From: Singulisphaera sp. GP187 | GTDB lineage: Bacteria; Planctomycetota; Planctomycetia; Gemmatales; Gemmataceae | NCBI GenBank assembly: GCA_945868575.1 | Contig: CAMBMH010000022.1 | Coordinates: 1 to 36,591 of the forward strand | Direction: 5' to 3' | DNA length: 36,591 nt | Part shown: positions 27,807 to 36,591 of the stretch, piece after piece | How the letters are laid out: every line of letters starts with the position of its first letter | Numbering within the stretch: position 1 is the first letter of the stretch | Notes under the pieces: model-generated | What the model was told of the DNA's origin: nothing | What the model saw: only the letters and a program-made list of their open reading frames with translations | Databases searched by the model: none | Translations under genes and position numbers: made by a program

Positions 27807-27980
27807 TGTTGACGCTCGATTTGATTTGGAAGAATGGGGACAATGGGATTTTGGTGAATATAAGTCAATGATAAATATGATCTTGTGTCAATGGTGACCG
27901 GTTTTGCCAAAACTCTTTTTTCTTGCTTTCCCTTTTTTGTTCACCGTTAATGGGTTGGGCACACGATTCGCATTGCTTGA

Positions 27981-28883
27981 ATGGACAGACCTATGCGGCA
28001 CCTCATCACGGAAGACACACACAACATGCGACCCTCCAAGGATTGGTTGCGCCGAAACTGGCAGCCCACAACCAATGAGCCAGTTACTTATCGGACACAC
28101 CGCCTCGACTCTTATTCTGTTCGTTCCATGGAAATGGGTGAAGGCCCACCGTTGATCTTTGTTCCTGGCCTGGCGGGTGGTAGCCAACTGCACCTCCCTC
28201 TGCTATCCCAACTCGCACATTATTTTCGGGTGATATCTTTCGAATTTCGCGGGGAAGACCTCGTCTTTACCCGCCGCAATACCACCGATCTCCACACCAT
28301 GGCGGAAGACCTTTCGGAATTCATCCAGGTAGGCGGCTGGGAGCGTCCCTACCTCCTGGGAACCTCCTACGGAGGGATACTTTCGCTGCTTATGGCGAAG
28401 AAGCATCCGGGTCTCATTCAGTCTCTCGTGGTTCAGGGTGTGGGTGATCGGTTTCAGCCCGGCATTCTCCGATACCTAACCGGGCAGATATTGGCACGAT
28501 TCCCCCTCATGGAGGCAAATCCTTTTATTCGCCAGGTCTTCACCATGCTATTGGGTGGTGCCAATGTTCCTGAGCGGCTGATCGATTTTGCGATGCGTCA
28601 ATCGTGGACCACAGATCAAGCGGTTATGGCCCAACGCTTCCGCAGTGTTGCCCGGCTTGCCCTTGCGGCGGAAGTTCAGGGGATGTCTGTGCCTACTCTG
28701 GTTTTGACAGGTAACCGAGACATTATCGTCACCAAAGCCTCTTCGGAACACCTGGCCAGAAACCTTTCTGATTGCCGTATGTTGCCTATCAGCGGTGGTG
28801 GCCACCTGGCTGGAATTACCCACCCCGCCGAAATTGCTTCGCACACTTGGGAGTTCTGCCGGGAATTTGCGATGGTTGGCTAA
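27981..28883 (+). CDS. Alpha/beta hydrolase fold protein; the start may be the ATG at 28026
   Basis: PPLIFVPGLAGGSQLHLPLLSQLAHYFRVISFEFRGE, PYLLGTSYGGILSLLMAKKHPG, PTLVLTGNRDIIVTKASSEHLA, ISGGGHLAGITHP. Confidence 0.92.
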   Translation: MDRPMRHLITEDTHNMRPSKDWLRRNWQPTTNEPVTYRTHRLDSYSVRSMEMGEGPPLIFVPGLAGGSQLHLPLLSQLAHYFRVISFEFRGEDLVFTRRNTTDLHTMAEDLSEFIQVGGWERPYLLGTSYGGILSLLMAKKHPGLIQSLVVQGVGDRFQPGILRYLTGQILARFPLMEANPFIRQVFTMLLGGANVPERLIDFAMRQSWTTDQAVMAQRFRSVARLALAAEVQGMSVPTLVLTGNRDIIVTKASSEHLARNLSDCRMLPISGGGHLAGITHPAEIASHTWEFCREFAMVG

Positions 28884-28954
28884 GGGCCAAATTTAGGGAT
28901 GAAAGTTTCTCAAACTGTATTGCTTTGATTACTCTTATTCACCAAACCAAAGAG

Positions 28955-28992
28955 CCTTGCTTGATCCATTAGGATCAGGCAAGGTTTTGTTG
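28955..28992 (+). terminator. Strong intrinsic terminator
   Basis: CCTTGCTTGATCC-ATTA-GGATCAGGCAAGG, 13-bp stem (one G-U) with a 4-nt loop, followed by TTTTGTTG. Confidence 0.92.
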
Positions 28993-29089
28993 TTTAATGA
29001 CACCAGAAAAAAATAGGGGAGGCGGTTGGGACATGGAAATTGGTTTTCGGGAAGGCCCAGCTTCCCGGGAAAATCAAGGACGGTAAAGA

Positions 29090-29815
29090 CTATTCGTCTT
29101 CCACTGTGGATTGACCAGCCAGTTTGTACAACTCGCCCTGGAATGGGACGACGCCAGTTTCGTCGGAATGGCGTCGATGCCGAGCATAACGGACTTCAAA
29201 AGAGCTATCCGGGTCAAATTGATTTTCAGCGGAACCGCCCAGCATTCCTCCGGGACCGGTAACACGGTGCATCATGGAAAGCCATACACGATCCGCCGGG
29301 AAGTACTTGCGCCCCTGGGTGGTTTCTTCCGTCTGGAACACCGGATGGAAACCCCAAAAGGTTTCTTCCCAGGGGAGAGTCTGAAACATCACAACAATAA
29401 ATCCCGAAACGAGATAACCTGTAAGGGCGCCAACCACTCCTCCGCCAATTTGATCAAGCAGCATCGGATATTCGAAGCGCCTTACAGTCAAATTGTTTAC
29501 CAAGGTTCTTAGAGCAATGTAGGTGAAACAAAAAAGGGCGCAAAGGGCGATGCCGTCCTCATAGTTGTTTGCAATGGTTCCATCAATCACGGGACCAAGC
29601 AGACGGGCTACGGGTTCAAAAAAGGCAAGCGAAATGCTGCCTGACAGGAACACCATGAAAAGGGCGGTAAGGGCCCCAAAAACCCCTTCGGCAAAGCAGG
29701 CATAACCAACCGCGCCAATCACAATCAGGGATAAAATAGTCAAGGAATATGCCTCCGTAATTTCTCGGGGACCTTTTGGGCCTTCCCTGTTTCCTCGCCT
29801 GGGACGAAGGGACAA
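29090..29815 (-). CDS. CvpA-family membrane protein
   Basis: Multiple TM segments near the N-terminus; YEDGIALCALFCFTYIALRTLVNNL and LLDQIGGGVVGALTGYLVSGFIVVMFQTLPW match the CvpA-like pattern. Confidence 0.75.
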   Translation of the reverse strand: MSLRPRRGNREGPKGPREITEAYSLTILSLIVIGAVGYACFAEGVFGALTALFMVFLSGSISLAFFEPVARLLGPVIDGTIANNYEDGIALCALFCFTYIALRTLVNNLTVRRFEYPMLLDQIGGGVVGALTGYLVSGFIVVMFQTLPWEETFWGFHPVFQTEETTQGRKYFPADRVWLSMMHRVTGPGGMLGGSAENQFDPDSSFEVRYARHRRHSDETGVVPFQGELYKLAGQSTVEDE

Positions 29816-29832
29816 AGAAGTGCCTGGTCGCG

Positions 29833-31554
29833 CTATTTGCAGACCCGGGTAATCTCCGCAATTGAGGTGTCTCCGGAAATCACCTGGCGCAGGCCTTCGG
29901 TGAAAAGGAGACTCATTCCCTCTTTGATCGCTTCCTGTTGAATTTGTTGGTTGTTCGGTTTGGATTGGGACTCGATCATTTCGCGAATCTTATCGGAAAT
30001 CACAAACAGTTCATAAACGCCATTTCGTCCACGGTAGCCCGAGCCGCCACAATATTCACATGCGTTTTGCTCGCTGTCCTTTGTCCCTTCCCCTGGGGCC
30101 TTGCAAAGGAACTTGATTTTGTCGACGGGCAAATTGAGCCTTTTGAGCGCATCAGGCGAGGGAGTATATTTTTCCTTGCATTTTGGGCAGAGTTTGCGCA
30201 CCAGGCGCTGACCCAAAATCCCTGAAAGCGAGTTCGCCACGACCGAGGGATCAACCCCCAGTTCAATCAAACGGCTAAGCGCGCTCACCGCGTCATTGGA
30301 GTGGATCGTCGAGAAAACCATGTGGCCTGTTTGAGCAGCCTGGCAAGCGATCTCGGCCGTTTCCTTGTCCCGGATTTCGCCTATGTAAATCACATCGGGA
30401 TCCTGACGGAGAATGCTTCTGAGTTCGCCGGCGAAGGTTTTCCCCGATTTTGCGTTCACCTCGATCTGGGTGGTGTTGGCGATGGCATATTCCACCGGGT
30501 TTTCCAGAGTAATAACATTCTTGGTGAACCGGTCGATCTCGTGCAAACTGGCGTAAAGAGTTGTCGATTTACCCGCGCCTGTGGGACCGCAAACAAGGAA
30601 AAGTCCGTGAGGCGAACCAACAATGGATCGGATCTGATCGCGGACCTTTGGTCGAAAACCGAGGTCATCCAGGTTGCTGATTGCTTTGGACTGGTCCAGA
30701 ATACGAAGGACCATTTTCTCGCCCGCAACACTGCCCGAAGTCGCCACACGGAAATCGACCAACCTGCCACCCGATTTCGGACGGTCCGGGTCGAGAACTC
30801 GGGCCTGGAAGCTACCATCCTGGGGCTTGCGTTTTTCGGTGATGTCGAGTTCTGCCACGACTTTGAGAATGTTTAGAACCGAGTCCCCGACCCGGCGGTC
30901 CATCGACTCCTGGGCTTTCATGATTCCGTCGATACGGAAACGAACAAGAGTTTCGTCCTTGGTGGGCTCAAGGTGAATATCCGTTACGCGCATTTTTAGA
31001 GCATTCCAGATCAGTTCCAAAGCCGATTGGTAACCCGCAGACTCCTCGGATTTGGTTAAAAACTTGTTGGTCTCGGCGTTGCTCGCTCCGCCACGTTTTC
31101 CAACAAAAATGATGGGTATGTTGCGGCCCCGGGGGCCACCCTCTTCCGAAAAATCCAATTTCAGATATTTTTTTGCCAGTCGTTTGAAGTGTTCCGGGGT
31201 CAGCAGGTGGTGACCGGTGTCTTTTACCAAAAGATTGCGAACATTCGCATACATCTTGGCTTCGACCGCCAAAGCCACAATGATCAACAACCAGACAAAC
31301 CAAAAAGCAGGGACGGCAAAGAGAAGGAAGGCTCCCAAAGCCCCAGTCCCCAACGCGATCATGTTCCAAAGGGGACCCTCGGCAACTTCCAGTTCGCGTT
31401 GGTCATCGTCGATCCACTGACAAAGGGTGCCCCATGCAAATAGGGCAGCCATAACCAGTCCAAGACGAAAAAAAGCCAAATACCAGCCCGGACCATGGGG
31501 AAAATTCCCATCGTAGGCAAAAAGGCTCAGGCTGGCAGGAAGGGGCGCAAACAT
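29833..31554 (-). CDS. GspE/PilB-type secretion/pilus assembly ATPase with N-terminal transmembrane region
   Basis: VTDIHLEPTKDETLVRFRIDGIM; Walker A GPTGAGKST; ILRQDPDVIYIGEIRDKETAEIACQAAQTGHMVFSTIHSNDA; CPKCKEKY and CEYCGGSGYRGRNGVYEL. Start assigned to the internal Met at 31554. Confidence 0.93.
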   Translation of the reverse strand: MFAPLPASLSLFAYDGNFPHGPGWYLAFFRLGLVMAALFAWGTLCQWIDDDQRELEVAEGPLWNMIALGTGALGAFLLFAVPAFWFVWLLIIVALAVEAKMYANVRNLLVKDTGHHLLTPEHFKRLAKKYLKLDFSEEGGPRGRNIPIIFVGKRGGASNAETNKFLTKSEESAGYQSALELIWNALKMRVTDIHLEPTKDETLVRFRIDGIMKAQESMDRRVGDSVLNILKVVAELDITEKRKPQDGSFQARVLDPDRPKSGGRLVDFRVATSGSVAGEKMVLRILDQSKAISNLDDLGFRPKVRDQIRSIVGSPHGLFLVCGPTGAGKSTTLYASLHEIDRFTKNVITLENPVEYAIANTTQIEVNAKSGKTFAGELRSILRQDPDVIYIGEIRDKETAEIACQAAQTGHMVFSTIHSNDAVSALSRLIELGVDPSVVANSLSGILGQRLVRKLCPKCKEKYTPSPDALKRLNLPVDKIKFLCKAPGEGTKDSEQNACEYCGGSGYRGRNGVYELFVISDKIREMIESQSKPNNQQIQQEAIKEGMSLLFTEGLRQVISGDTSIAEITRVCK

Positions 31555-31583
31555 GAATGGTTTTTCCGCGGATCCAGTTGGGA

Positions 31584-32771
31584 TCAGATGATACCGGGCG
31601 CGGAGACCTTGATCCCCTTGAGCACCATTTTGAATTGATCGGGGTTGGGCGCCACTTCCAAGGCGGTAGCTTTGTCGATATCCCCACGGTCCACCAATTG
31701 CTTTAGGTTTTCCGTGAAGTCGACCATACCTTCCTGGAAGCACATTTGGATCGCCGCCAAAATGCTTGAGTCGCGCTCTTCCCCGATGAGCTTGCGGATG
31801 ATCGGATTGACGATCATGATTTCATTGGTTGGAACGCGGCCTTTTTTAAGGCCTTTCAGCAGCTTTTGTGCAACTACGGCTTTCAGGTTGTTCACAAGGG
31901 ACTGGCGAATCGCGCCGTGTTTCTCAGGAGGGAAAAGATCGAGAATACGGTTCAGGGTTGTGGCGGCACTTGCGGCGTGGATTGTTCCAAACACCAAGTG
32001 GCCCGTTTCGGCGGCGTGGATGGCCGCTTCAAAAGTTTCCACATCGCGCAACTCACCCACCAGGATGACATCCGGGTCCTGACGCACGGCATCCTTGAGC
32101 GCCTTGTGCCAACCGATTACATCGAGACCGATTTCCCGCTGGTTGAAATAGGACATGCTGTCCTTGAAGGTAAACTCGATCGGGTCTTCCACAGTAAGGA
32201 TGTGAAGGGGTTCTCGTTCGGCGATGTAGTTTAGCATCGAGGCAATCGTTGTCGATTTGCCCGAACCGGTGACGCCGGCGAGGATCACAAGGCCTTCAGG
32301 AAAGTGACAAAGTTTTTCGATTGCATCGGGAAGCCCCAGATCCGCGAACGAGGGGATCTTGGTATTCACACGCCTACTAACCAGAGAAAGCATGTTCTTC
32401 TGGCGGAAAAGACTAACGCGGAAACGACATTCATCCTTTCCGATCACATGCGAAAAGTCGACGCCACCTTCCTCGTCAAGGATGTGCCTTTGGCGCTCAC
32501 TCAGGAGCGGAAGGAGAAGCCTCTCCATCATTTCCTGAGTCATGGGGGGCATTTCCATCCGCTTGATGTCCCCTCGCATGCGCATCATCGGAGGCTGTCC
32601 GACCTTCAGGTGAAGGTCCGACGCTTCGAGCTTCATCACCATTCGGAAGAGCTTGTTAACCTCTGGTTCACGCTTGGGTTCGGCGCTTGGGGCTCCGCCG
32701 GTGGCGGGTACCAGCGAGGGTGGGGGAGTTGTGCCGTGAGATGGGGAGCCGTGCGAAGTAGGCGCGGACAT
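31584..32771 (-). CDS. PilT-type twitching motility / retraction ATPase
   Basis: EASDLHLKVGQPPMMRMRGDIKRM; Walker A GVTGSGKST; VRQDPDVILVGELRDVETFEAAIHAAETGHLVFGTIHAASAATTLNRILDLFPPEKHGAIRQSL. Start placed at MSAPTSHGS. Confidence 0.93.
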   Translation of the reverse strand: MSAPTSHGSPSHGTTPPPSLVPATGGAPSAEPKREPEVNKLFRMVMKLEASDLHLKVGQPPMMRMRGDIKRMEMPPMTQEMMERLLLPLLSERQRHILDEEGGVDFSHVIGKDECRFRVSLFRQKNMLSLVSRRVNTKIPSFADLGLPDAIEKLCHFPEGLVILAGVTGSGKSTTIASMLNYIAEREPLHILTVEDPIEFTFKDSMSYFNQREIGLDVIGWHKALKDAVRQDPDVILVGELRDVETFEAAIHAAETGHLVFGTIHAASAATTLNRILDLFPPEKHGAIRQSLVNNLKAVVAQKLLKGLKKGRVPTNEIMIVNPIIRKLIGEERDSSILAAIQMCFQEGMVDFTENLKQLVDRGDIDKATALEVAPNPDQFKMVLKGIKVSAPGII

Positions 32772-32909
32772 GTGAAACTCCACAAGGAAAAAGTCTGTCA
32801 ACCTTTGGAACAACGGCCCCTTTTCCTATAAGGAGAGGCCGAACCTGGCAAAAGCCGCCAACCGCTTTCGGGGTGGAACCTATGCCCTGATTGGAAAATA
32901 GCGTGGGCT

Positions 32910-33677
32910 CTAAAGCCGCACAGAAACCCCATGAGAGGCGAGGTACTCTTTCACTTCGCGGATTTCCAATTCGCGGTAGTGAAAGATACTAGCGGCAAGA
33001 ACCGCACTGGCATGGGCGTCCTTGATAGCTTCAAGCATGTGCTGCGCATTTCCAGCACCGCCACTGGCCACCACAGGAATTCCAACCGCCTCCGCGACCG
33101 CTTTGGTCACAGGGATATCATATCCGCTTTTTGTGCCATCAGCATCCATGGAGGTGAGGATAATCTCGCCGGCTCCCAGGCGTTCGACCTCCCTGGCCCA
33201 GGCAACAGCTTCCCAATTTGTCGCCACCCGGCCCCCATTAATATGAACGACCCATTTTTCCACGCCGTCCACGATAATCCGCTTTGGATCGATATTTACA
33301 ACGGTGGCACAGCTGCCAAAGCGCTTGGCGATGTCGCTTACCAGGCCCGGATTGCGCACCGCAGCGGAGTTGATGCTTACCTTTTCGGCGCCTGCCTGGA
33401 TCAGGCCGACGGCATCCTCAACGGTCCGTATTCCCCCACCAACCGTAAAAGGCATGAAGCACTCCTCGGCGACACGGCGAACCATGTCAACCAGGATGTC
33501 CCTTCCCTCATGGGAGGCATGGATATCAAGAAAAACCAGCTCATCGGCCCCTTCGTTCTCATAACGGCGGGCGACCTCAACAGGATCTCCAGCATCGCGC
33601 AGCCCGAGGAAATTCACCCCTTTGACCACACGCCCCCCCGCCACATCCAAACAGGGAATGATCCGAGATGCCAGCAT
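32910..33677 (-). CDS. hisF: Imidazole glycerol phosphate synthase subunit HisF
   Basis: [88 protein letters not shown]. Confidence 0.98.
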   Translation of the reverse strand: MLASRIIPCLDVAGGRVVKGVNFLGLRDAGDPVEVARRYENEGADELVFLDIHASHEGRDILVDMVRRVAEECFMPFTVGGGIRTVEDAVGLIQAGAEKVSINSAAVRNPGLVSDIAKRFGSCATVVNIDPKRIIVDGVEKWVVHINGGRVATNWEAVAWAREVERLGAGEIILTSMDADGTKSGYDIPVTKAVAEAVGIPVVASGGAGNAQHMLEAIKDAHASAVLAASIFHYRELEIREVKEYLASHGVSVRL

Positions 33678-33734
33678 CTTGACTCCTAAGTCCTTTAACT
33701 TTGTTCCAAAACCCTATTTTTGCAAAGGATTCCG

Positions 33735-34160
33735 TTATCCTTGCAAGTTTTTTTCGGCTGACGATACAAACTCCAGCCAAGTGATCATTTCTGTCCATTT
33801 TGGGCCCGGCCAAATCTCATTAATCCCAAGGTCGACCGCTTTTTTGAGGTGTTCGAGGGCTCCTCTAAGATGGTGGTAATACCCTTCGCGGTGTCCCTGG
33901 GTCCCTTTCACACCTGCCGCGCAGACGCGAATCAGCCCCTGTAGGGCCCGCCTCATCGCGGAATCGTTCTCCTGCCCGCGCCAAAGTTGCTCCCACGATT
34001 CGTGGGCTTCATAGAACTCGCCCATCACCCAGTGAAAAAGTGCCTCGCGGTGCACTTCGTCGAAAACACGGTCTCCCGTTGCCGGGCTTGCCAACCAAGC
34101 CTGCCACTCCAGCGGAAAAACGGGCGTTCCCTTTTCAAAGGAAGTTAGTTCGTATTTCAT
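33735..34160 (-). CDS. DUF309 domain-containing protein
   Basis: ALFHWVMGEFYEAHESWEQLWRG...ALQGLIRVCAAGVKGTQGHREGYYHHLRGALEHLKK is the DUF309 signature (FxEAHExWExxWR). ATGA overlap with the upstream gene. Confidence 0.88.
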   Translation of the reverse strand: MKYELTSFEKGTPVFPLEWQAWLASPATGDRVFDEVHREALFHWVMGEFYEAHESWEQLWRGQENDSAMRRALQGLIRVCAAGVKGTQGHREGYYHHLRGALEHLKKAVDLGINEIWPGPKWTEMITWLEFVSSAEKNLQG

Positions 34161-35296
34161 TTACCAATTTTCTCGCCAAGAATGTTTTTGAGTTGCAGAC
34201 AGAGGTTTAGGGCCCAAAGGTACAGGCCTGTATTTGCCAAAACCAAAACGATCAGTCCCACAACCAGGACAACGGCCTTGGGATTTTCTCCCCCGGTCAC
34301 CACTTGTTGCAATTCCGTTGACCCAATTCCCATCCCCAACATCATAATTGCAACAAAAATGGCACCAACCACATTCACCGATATTGTGGAGATTGCCTGG
34401 GTCAGAAAGAGACTTGCAAGAGACCGGTTCAAAAGGCCTATCGCCAACAGCCAATACCCAAACAAGGCATTCCAGTACCCAACCGCCAGGAGCAAAATCG
34501 CCCCCACACCCGCAACGGGAATGGCGGCAGTTAGGGCCAACAGAAGGTAACAAAGGATAAAACCGATAAGGGAAAAGGTGAAAAGGAGGCGAGCGGTTGG
34601 AACCCTTTCCTTGGTCACCATCGCAAGGGAAGCCCTTCCCCAAAGATCCAGAACCAAAAACGCTAGCCCCGAAAGAATGCTCAAGCCCAAGGCGGCAAAA
34701 AAAAGGGCATCCTGCCGGGTGAAAAAGTATCCGACCCAACCCAGTCCACCAAGCAACAACCCCACCAGATAGACCACCATTCCCACTGAAGCCAGGTTCA
34801 GGCCCCGGTAGGCATTGTTCCATCCCATCCAGATTCTTTTTTTGCGACTTGTTTTGCCTGTTTCTGTGTCCTCATCATCGCTTTCCGATGAATCATGCTC
34901 TTCCTCATTGCGGGAAGGTGCCCCTTTTTTCGGAACGGATTTCAAGGTCGCCGATGAAGGGGAGGAAGGTTTTCCAGAGCTAGGTTTGGGGCCCGAAAGG
35001 GGTGGTGTGCCGGGGCGGGGGCCAGAACCGGAATTGGATTTTGCCGGGGATGGAGGGGTAGTTTTGGGAGTATTTGTTTTGGGGGGACCGGGGATTTGGG
35101 CGGGAGTCGCCTGGGTTTGTAGCTGTTGCTTGCAACCGGGGCACTGGACAATTTTGCCCAGATCCTCGTCCCGGACCATCATTTTGGATTTGCAGTGGGG
35201 ACAGGCAAGTTGGGGCACCGGAGGGATTCCATGAGGAAGGTAAGGTTTACCGGCAGCGTATTCTTCTTTTGTTGGTAATCCGGGCAAACTTGGCAA
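34157..35296 (-). CDS. Multi-pass membrane protein with N-terminal zinc ribbon and Pro/Ser-rich linker
   Basis: CPHCKSKMMV...VQCPGCKQQL zinc ribbon; ~80-aa PS/K-rich linker; an acidic stretch (EEEHDSSESDDEDTE); then multiple hydrophobic helices. Confidence 0.75.
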   Translation of the reverse strand: MPSLPGLPTKEEYAAGKPYLPHGIPPVPQLACPHCKSKMMVRDEDLGKIVQCPGCKQQLQTQATPAQIPGPPKTNTPKTTPPSPAKSNSGSGPRPGTPPLSGPKPSSGKPSSPSSATLKSVPKKGAPSRNEEEHDSSESDDEDTETGKTSRKKRIWMGWNNAYRGLNLASVGMVVYLVGLLLGGLGWVGYFFTRQDALFFAALGLSILSGLAFLVLDLWGRASLAMVTKERVPTARLLFTFSLIGFILCYLLLALTAAIPVAGVGAILLLAVGYWNALFGYWLLAIGLLNRSLASLFLTQAISTISVNVVGAIFVAIMMLGMGIGSTELQQVVTGGENPKAVVLVVGLIVLVLANTGLYLWALNLCLQLKNILGEKIGK

Positions 35297-35353
35297 TAGG
35301 GCTGTTCAAGTTACTCCACCTTTTTAATCCAAACTGTTCAGGGAACCCCAAGA

Positions 35354-36175
35354 ATGAAACCCAGATCCAGGCCCGGCCAACGCGTTCAACTTCATCGTGC
35401 GTTTTCCAAATTGGGGATCGGCTCGCGCGGGATGGCCTGGAAACTGATTGTTGAGGGGCTGGTACGGGTCAATGGCCGGGTCGTCCGGGATCCTCTCACC
35501 TGGGTGGACATTGCGCTAGACAAGATTACCTGTGACAATACTTCTCCGGTTGATGTTTCTCCGGAATCCGCAGGCCCCATATGTACCCCGGCTATCGGCC
35601 AGGGTTTTCCCAAGGTAACCTCGTCTGCCAACCCACTCGAAAAACCGGCTACCCGGGTTTGGATGGTTCACAAACCAAAGGGGTTGGTGACAACCCGCAG
35701 TGATGAACGGGGACGCCCAACCGTCTATTCCCTATTTTCCGAGGCGGATTCGTGGAAGTTTCCGGTGGGTCGCCTCGATGCCGATTCGGAGGGATTGCTC
35801 CTTTTTACCAATGATGGTCCGCTTGCGGACGCATTGACCGATCCCGACCGGGGTGTGGAAAAGCGCTACCTCGTAACGGTTTCAGGAACTCCGGATTCTG
35901 GTCAATTGATCTCTCTGGGTAAGGGAGTGGAAATTGAAGGGAAACGAACTCGTCCGTCCCAATGGCGGCTGATTTCCTCCGAGGGGCGACGGTCTGTGGT
36001 CGAAGTGGTGCTTCACGAGGGGAAGAATCGGCAGATCCGGAAAATGGCGGAAAGCATCGGGCATAAGGTGCTTCGGCTGGTTCGGGTGGGCCTTGGGTTT
36101 TTGGAACTTGGGGATCTGGCACCCGGGGCCATTCGGGAGTTGGCGCCTGAAGAATGGAAACGGCTGATTCGGTAG
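35354..36175 (+). CDS. RsuA/RluB/E/F-family rRNA pseudouridine synthase
   Basis: S4-like N-terminus (RVQLHRAFSKLGIGSRGMAWKLIVEGLVRVNGRVVRDP); VWMVHKPKGLVTTRSDERGRPTVYSL; catalytic VGRLDADSEGLLLFTNDG; EGKNRQIRKMAESIGHKVLRLVRVGLGFLEL. Confidence 0.95.
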   Translation: MKPRSRPGQRVQLHRAFSKLGIGSRGMAWKLIVEGLVRVNGRVVRDPLTWVDIALDKITCDNTSPVDVSPESAGPICTPAIGQGFPKVTSSANPLEKPATRVWMVHKPKGLVTTRSDERGRPTVYSLFSEADSWKFPVGRLDADSEGLLLFTNDGPLADALTDPDRGVEKRYLVTVSGTPDSGQLISLGKGVEIEGKRTRPSQWRLISSEGRRSVVEVVLHEGKNRQIRKMAESIGHKVLRLVRVGLGFLELGDLAPGAIRELAPEEWKRLIR

Positions 36176-36591
36176 GGGGTGGGATTTGGGGAAAAGGGCA
36201 TTGAGATTGGCAAAGAGGGTTACTATTGAGGCAGTTATTGAACGGGGATCAGGTTGGGAGGTAATGTGGTCCTGCTGTTTTTATTTACAGATTTAATGGA
36301 TCTGAAATATAAAATGGATTCGGTAATCTACCCGATTCAACGCTGGTGGTCACGCTAGAGGTGCGTGCGGTTCCGGGTATGAATTATGAGGAGTTTTTTC
36401 GCACCCTTGCTGTGGCGGGACCACTGAGAATATGCCTATTTTAAACGGATGCGGTGGTGTCTTTTAACACAATTTTAGATGTGATGAGTTGCCAAATGGG
36501 AAGTGACCAAACTATGGCAAAATTATGCCAAGGAGAAACATTTCGAGGGAGGTTGGACGATTTTCTGGACTCGCCATAGCCATCTGGGTAG

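Noticed and set aside
34942-35234. Repetitive Pro/Ser and Gly-rich segments on both strands
   Set aside because: Explained by the low-complexity linker of the zinc-ribbon membrane protein; not a tandem DNA repeat or CRISPR array.

Overview
The window is a typical bacterial chromosomal segment. I infer Planctomycetota, probably Gemmatales-like, from the paired DUF1501 and DUF1549/DUF1553 genes, the planctomycete-type cytochrome-c/WD40 protein and the PilB/PilT pair with an integral-membrane PilB N-terminus. It carries about 22 confident protein-coding genes, one tRNA-Leu(UAA), and several regulatory or terminator structures readable from the DNA. In order: C-terminal tail of a truncated gene; tRNA-Leu; small hypothetical protein; TetR-MFP-RND efflux operon with a TetR-type palindrome over the promoter; PQQ-propeller plus GT4 glycosyltransferase (minus); bS21; acyl-CoA desaturase; AlkA-type glycosylase; TrmJ-like methyltransferase and an Aas-like acyl-CoA/ACP synthetase (minus); a WD40/cytochrome - MEMO1-like - alpha/beta hydrolase - CobL operon; DUF1549/LamG/DUF1553 plus DUF1501 (minus); PHB-depolymerase-like esterase; a membrane-anchored sigma-54 activator (minus) next to an alpha/beta hydrolase; PilT-PilB-CvpA (minus); HisF; DUF309; zinc-ribbon membrane protein; RsuA-family pseudouridine synthase. 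No CRISPR array, prophage, intact transposon or rRNA was seen. The most interesting items are the membrane-tethered sigma-54 activator with a GAFTNA loop instead of GAFTGA and its inverted-repeat-rich intergenic region, the MEMO-like protein translationally coupled to a WD40/cytochrome protein and linked to CobL, and an acyl-ACP/CoA synthetase whose N-terminal acyltransferase-like region lacks the HX4D motif. I did not find a clearly novel multi-gene system; the candidates are hypotheses.
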